A program made the position numbers and the translations under genes. DNA of 64,000 nucleotides, taken from NCBI GenBank assembly GCA_050951505.1, contig JBMNJE010000005.1:1-64000 (forward strand), read 5' to 3'. Under the pieces are notes generated by a model. The model was not told where the DNA came from. It did not search any database and worked only from the letters and a program-made list of their open reading frames with translations. Shown in pieces: positions 63,325-64,000 of this stretch. Position 1 is the stretch's first letter; the number at the start of each line of letters is the position of its first letter. The stretch comes from DUOA01 sp012839095. Its GTDB lineage: Bacteria > Bacillota > Clostridia > Caldicoprobacterales > DTU083.

Positions 63325-64000
63325 TCATATTCCTGTTTTTTCCCTGATGTAATTTCTGGCTTTCATTGCATATTCGAGGGGATTGGCCTTGGCAGGATCC
63401 TGCTCTGCTTCCACGACAAACCAGCCCCTATAATCGTTTTTCAGCAATATCTGAAGCAGCGGCTCAAAGTCTGTGATGCCGTCGCCGGGCACTGTAAAGG
63501 CCCCTTCCTTAACAGCTTTTAGGAAACTCCAGTCCTCATTTTTAACCCTGTCTAAGACCTCGCTTCTGATATCCTTTAGGTGTACATGCCTTATGCGCGA
63601 TACATACTTATTGAGTACCGCTTCAGGATCTTCGCCTGAAAATACCAAATGCCCCGTATCATACAGGAGGAAGACATAGTTTGGATCCGTCATTTCCATC
63701 AGCCTGTCTATCTCCTCTAAGGTCTGCACCCCTGTGCCCATGTGATGGTGGTATGTCAGAACCATGTCCTTTTCCGCAGCAAGCCTCCCCAGCATATTCA
63801 GCCCGTCCGCCAGCCTCTTCCACTCATCATCGGTGAAGCGGGGCTTTGCTGAAAAAATCGGTGTATCCATCTTTCCCTGTATGCTGTGTCCCTGTTCCGA
63901 GGCCCCAATTACCCTGGCACCGACTTCATACAGAAAATCCCTGTGCCTTATAAAGGCTTCTATGTTTTCATTGAGGGGTTTAGTGGTGAGAAACGCACTG
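63325..64000 (-). CDS. iolE: Inosose dehydratase (IolE), cut by the window edge
   Basis: The frame is open from the right edge to the stop at 63325-63327 and gives at least 224 residues of IolE, the enzyme that removes water from scyllo-inosose. It shows TTKPLNENIEAFIRH, VIGASEQGHSIQGKM, the metal motif VLTYHHHMGTGVQT, the FLLYDTGHLVFSG segment and the C-terminal FVVEAEQDPAKANP. The N-terminal part lies beyond base 64000. It is a TIM-barrel of the same superfamily as the genes at 36954, 45836 and 51175. The iolG-like gene follows after 25 bases. Other iol genes (iolA, iolB, iolC, iolD) are not in the window. Confidence 0.87.
   Translation of the reverse strand, partial: SAFLTTKPLNENIEAFIRHRDFLYEVGARVIGASEQGHSIQGKMDTPIFSAKPRFTDDEWKRLADGLNMLGRLAAEKDMVLTYHHHMGTGVQTLEEIDRLMEMTDPNYVFLLYDTGHLVFSGEDPEAVLNKYVSRIRHVHLKDIRSEVLDRVKNEDWSFLKAVKEGAFTVPGDGITDFEPLLQILLKNDYRGWFVVEAEQDPAKANPLEYAMKARNYIREKTGI

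Overview
The window comes from a low-to-mid GC Gram-positive anaerobe, most likely a saccharolytic member of the Clostridia. The evidence is the strong AGGAGG-type ribosome binding sites with frequent GTG and TTG starts, an LplB/YtcP/lipoprotein sugar importer, AraC-type membrane sensors, a PASTA protein, ComEC and class III-like pseudopilins. No rRNA, tRNA or CRISPR array was seen, and a genus cannot be assigned from the sequence alone.

Layout. (1) 1-3000 is a decayed mobile element: an HK97-type phage capsid gene and a large serine recombinase, both broken by several one-base steps, with one small intact ORF between them. (2) 3067-9270 is an arginine operon, argD-carB-argF plus a GNAT acetyltransferase, with no carA in the window. 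(3) 9271-16012 holds two gene remnants (one a maltose O-acetyltransferase missing its whole catalytic middle), a UroD-family protein, a CAP-domain lipoprotein, pgi and comEC. (4) 16681-24320 holds a three-gene pseudopilin operon and then an ABC exporter whose permease has a large outside coiled-coil domain, followed by a kinase-less protein with seven PASTA repeats. (5) 24387-32349 is mixed housekeeping: a methyltransferase, a redoxin, pyrimidine-nucleoside phosphorylase, a diguanylate cyclase, a fragment of an FG-GAP protein, a metallo-beta-lactamase-fold hydrolase, a DUF1015 protein and an AraC regulator.

(6) 32405-64000 is a catabolic island entirely on the minus strand. Its left part is a sugar importer (two permeases and a binding lipoprotein, no ATPase) controlled by a membrane AraC sensor, plus an MFS carrier, a PHP hydrolase, a TIM-barrel isomerase, a UroD-family protein and one unrecognised protein. 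Its right part has six Gfo/Idh/MocA oxidoreductases, three more TIM-barrel isomerase/epimerase proteins (one is IolE, cut by the window edge), a family 4 glycosidase, an aldo/keto reductase, a zinc alcohol dehydrogenase, a LarA-type nickel racemase, another UroD-family protein, a nitrilase-type amidase and a 901-residue cytoplasmic FG-GAP propeller protein.

How the island may work (inference): the glycosidase and the Gfo/Idh/MocA enzymes all use NAD to oxidise a sugar ring carbon, and TIM-barrel lyases/isomerases commonly act next on the keto product. The island therefore looks built for oxidation-first breakdown of unusual glycosides, polyols or sugar acids, with an inositol-type branch at the right edge. 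The cytoplasmic FG-GAP protein and the UroD-family proteins are the parts with no known job in such a route and are the best candidates for something undescribed.
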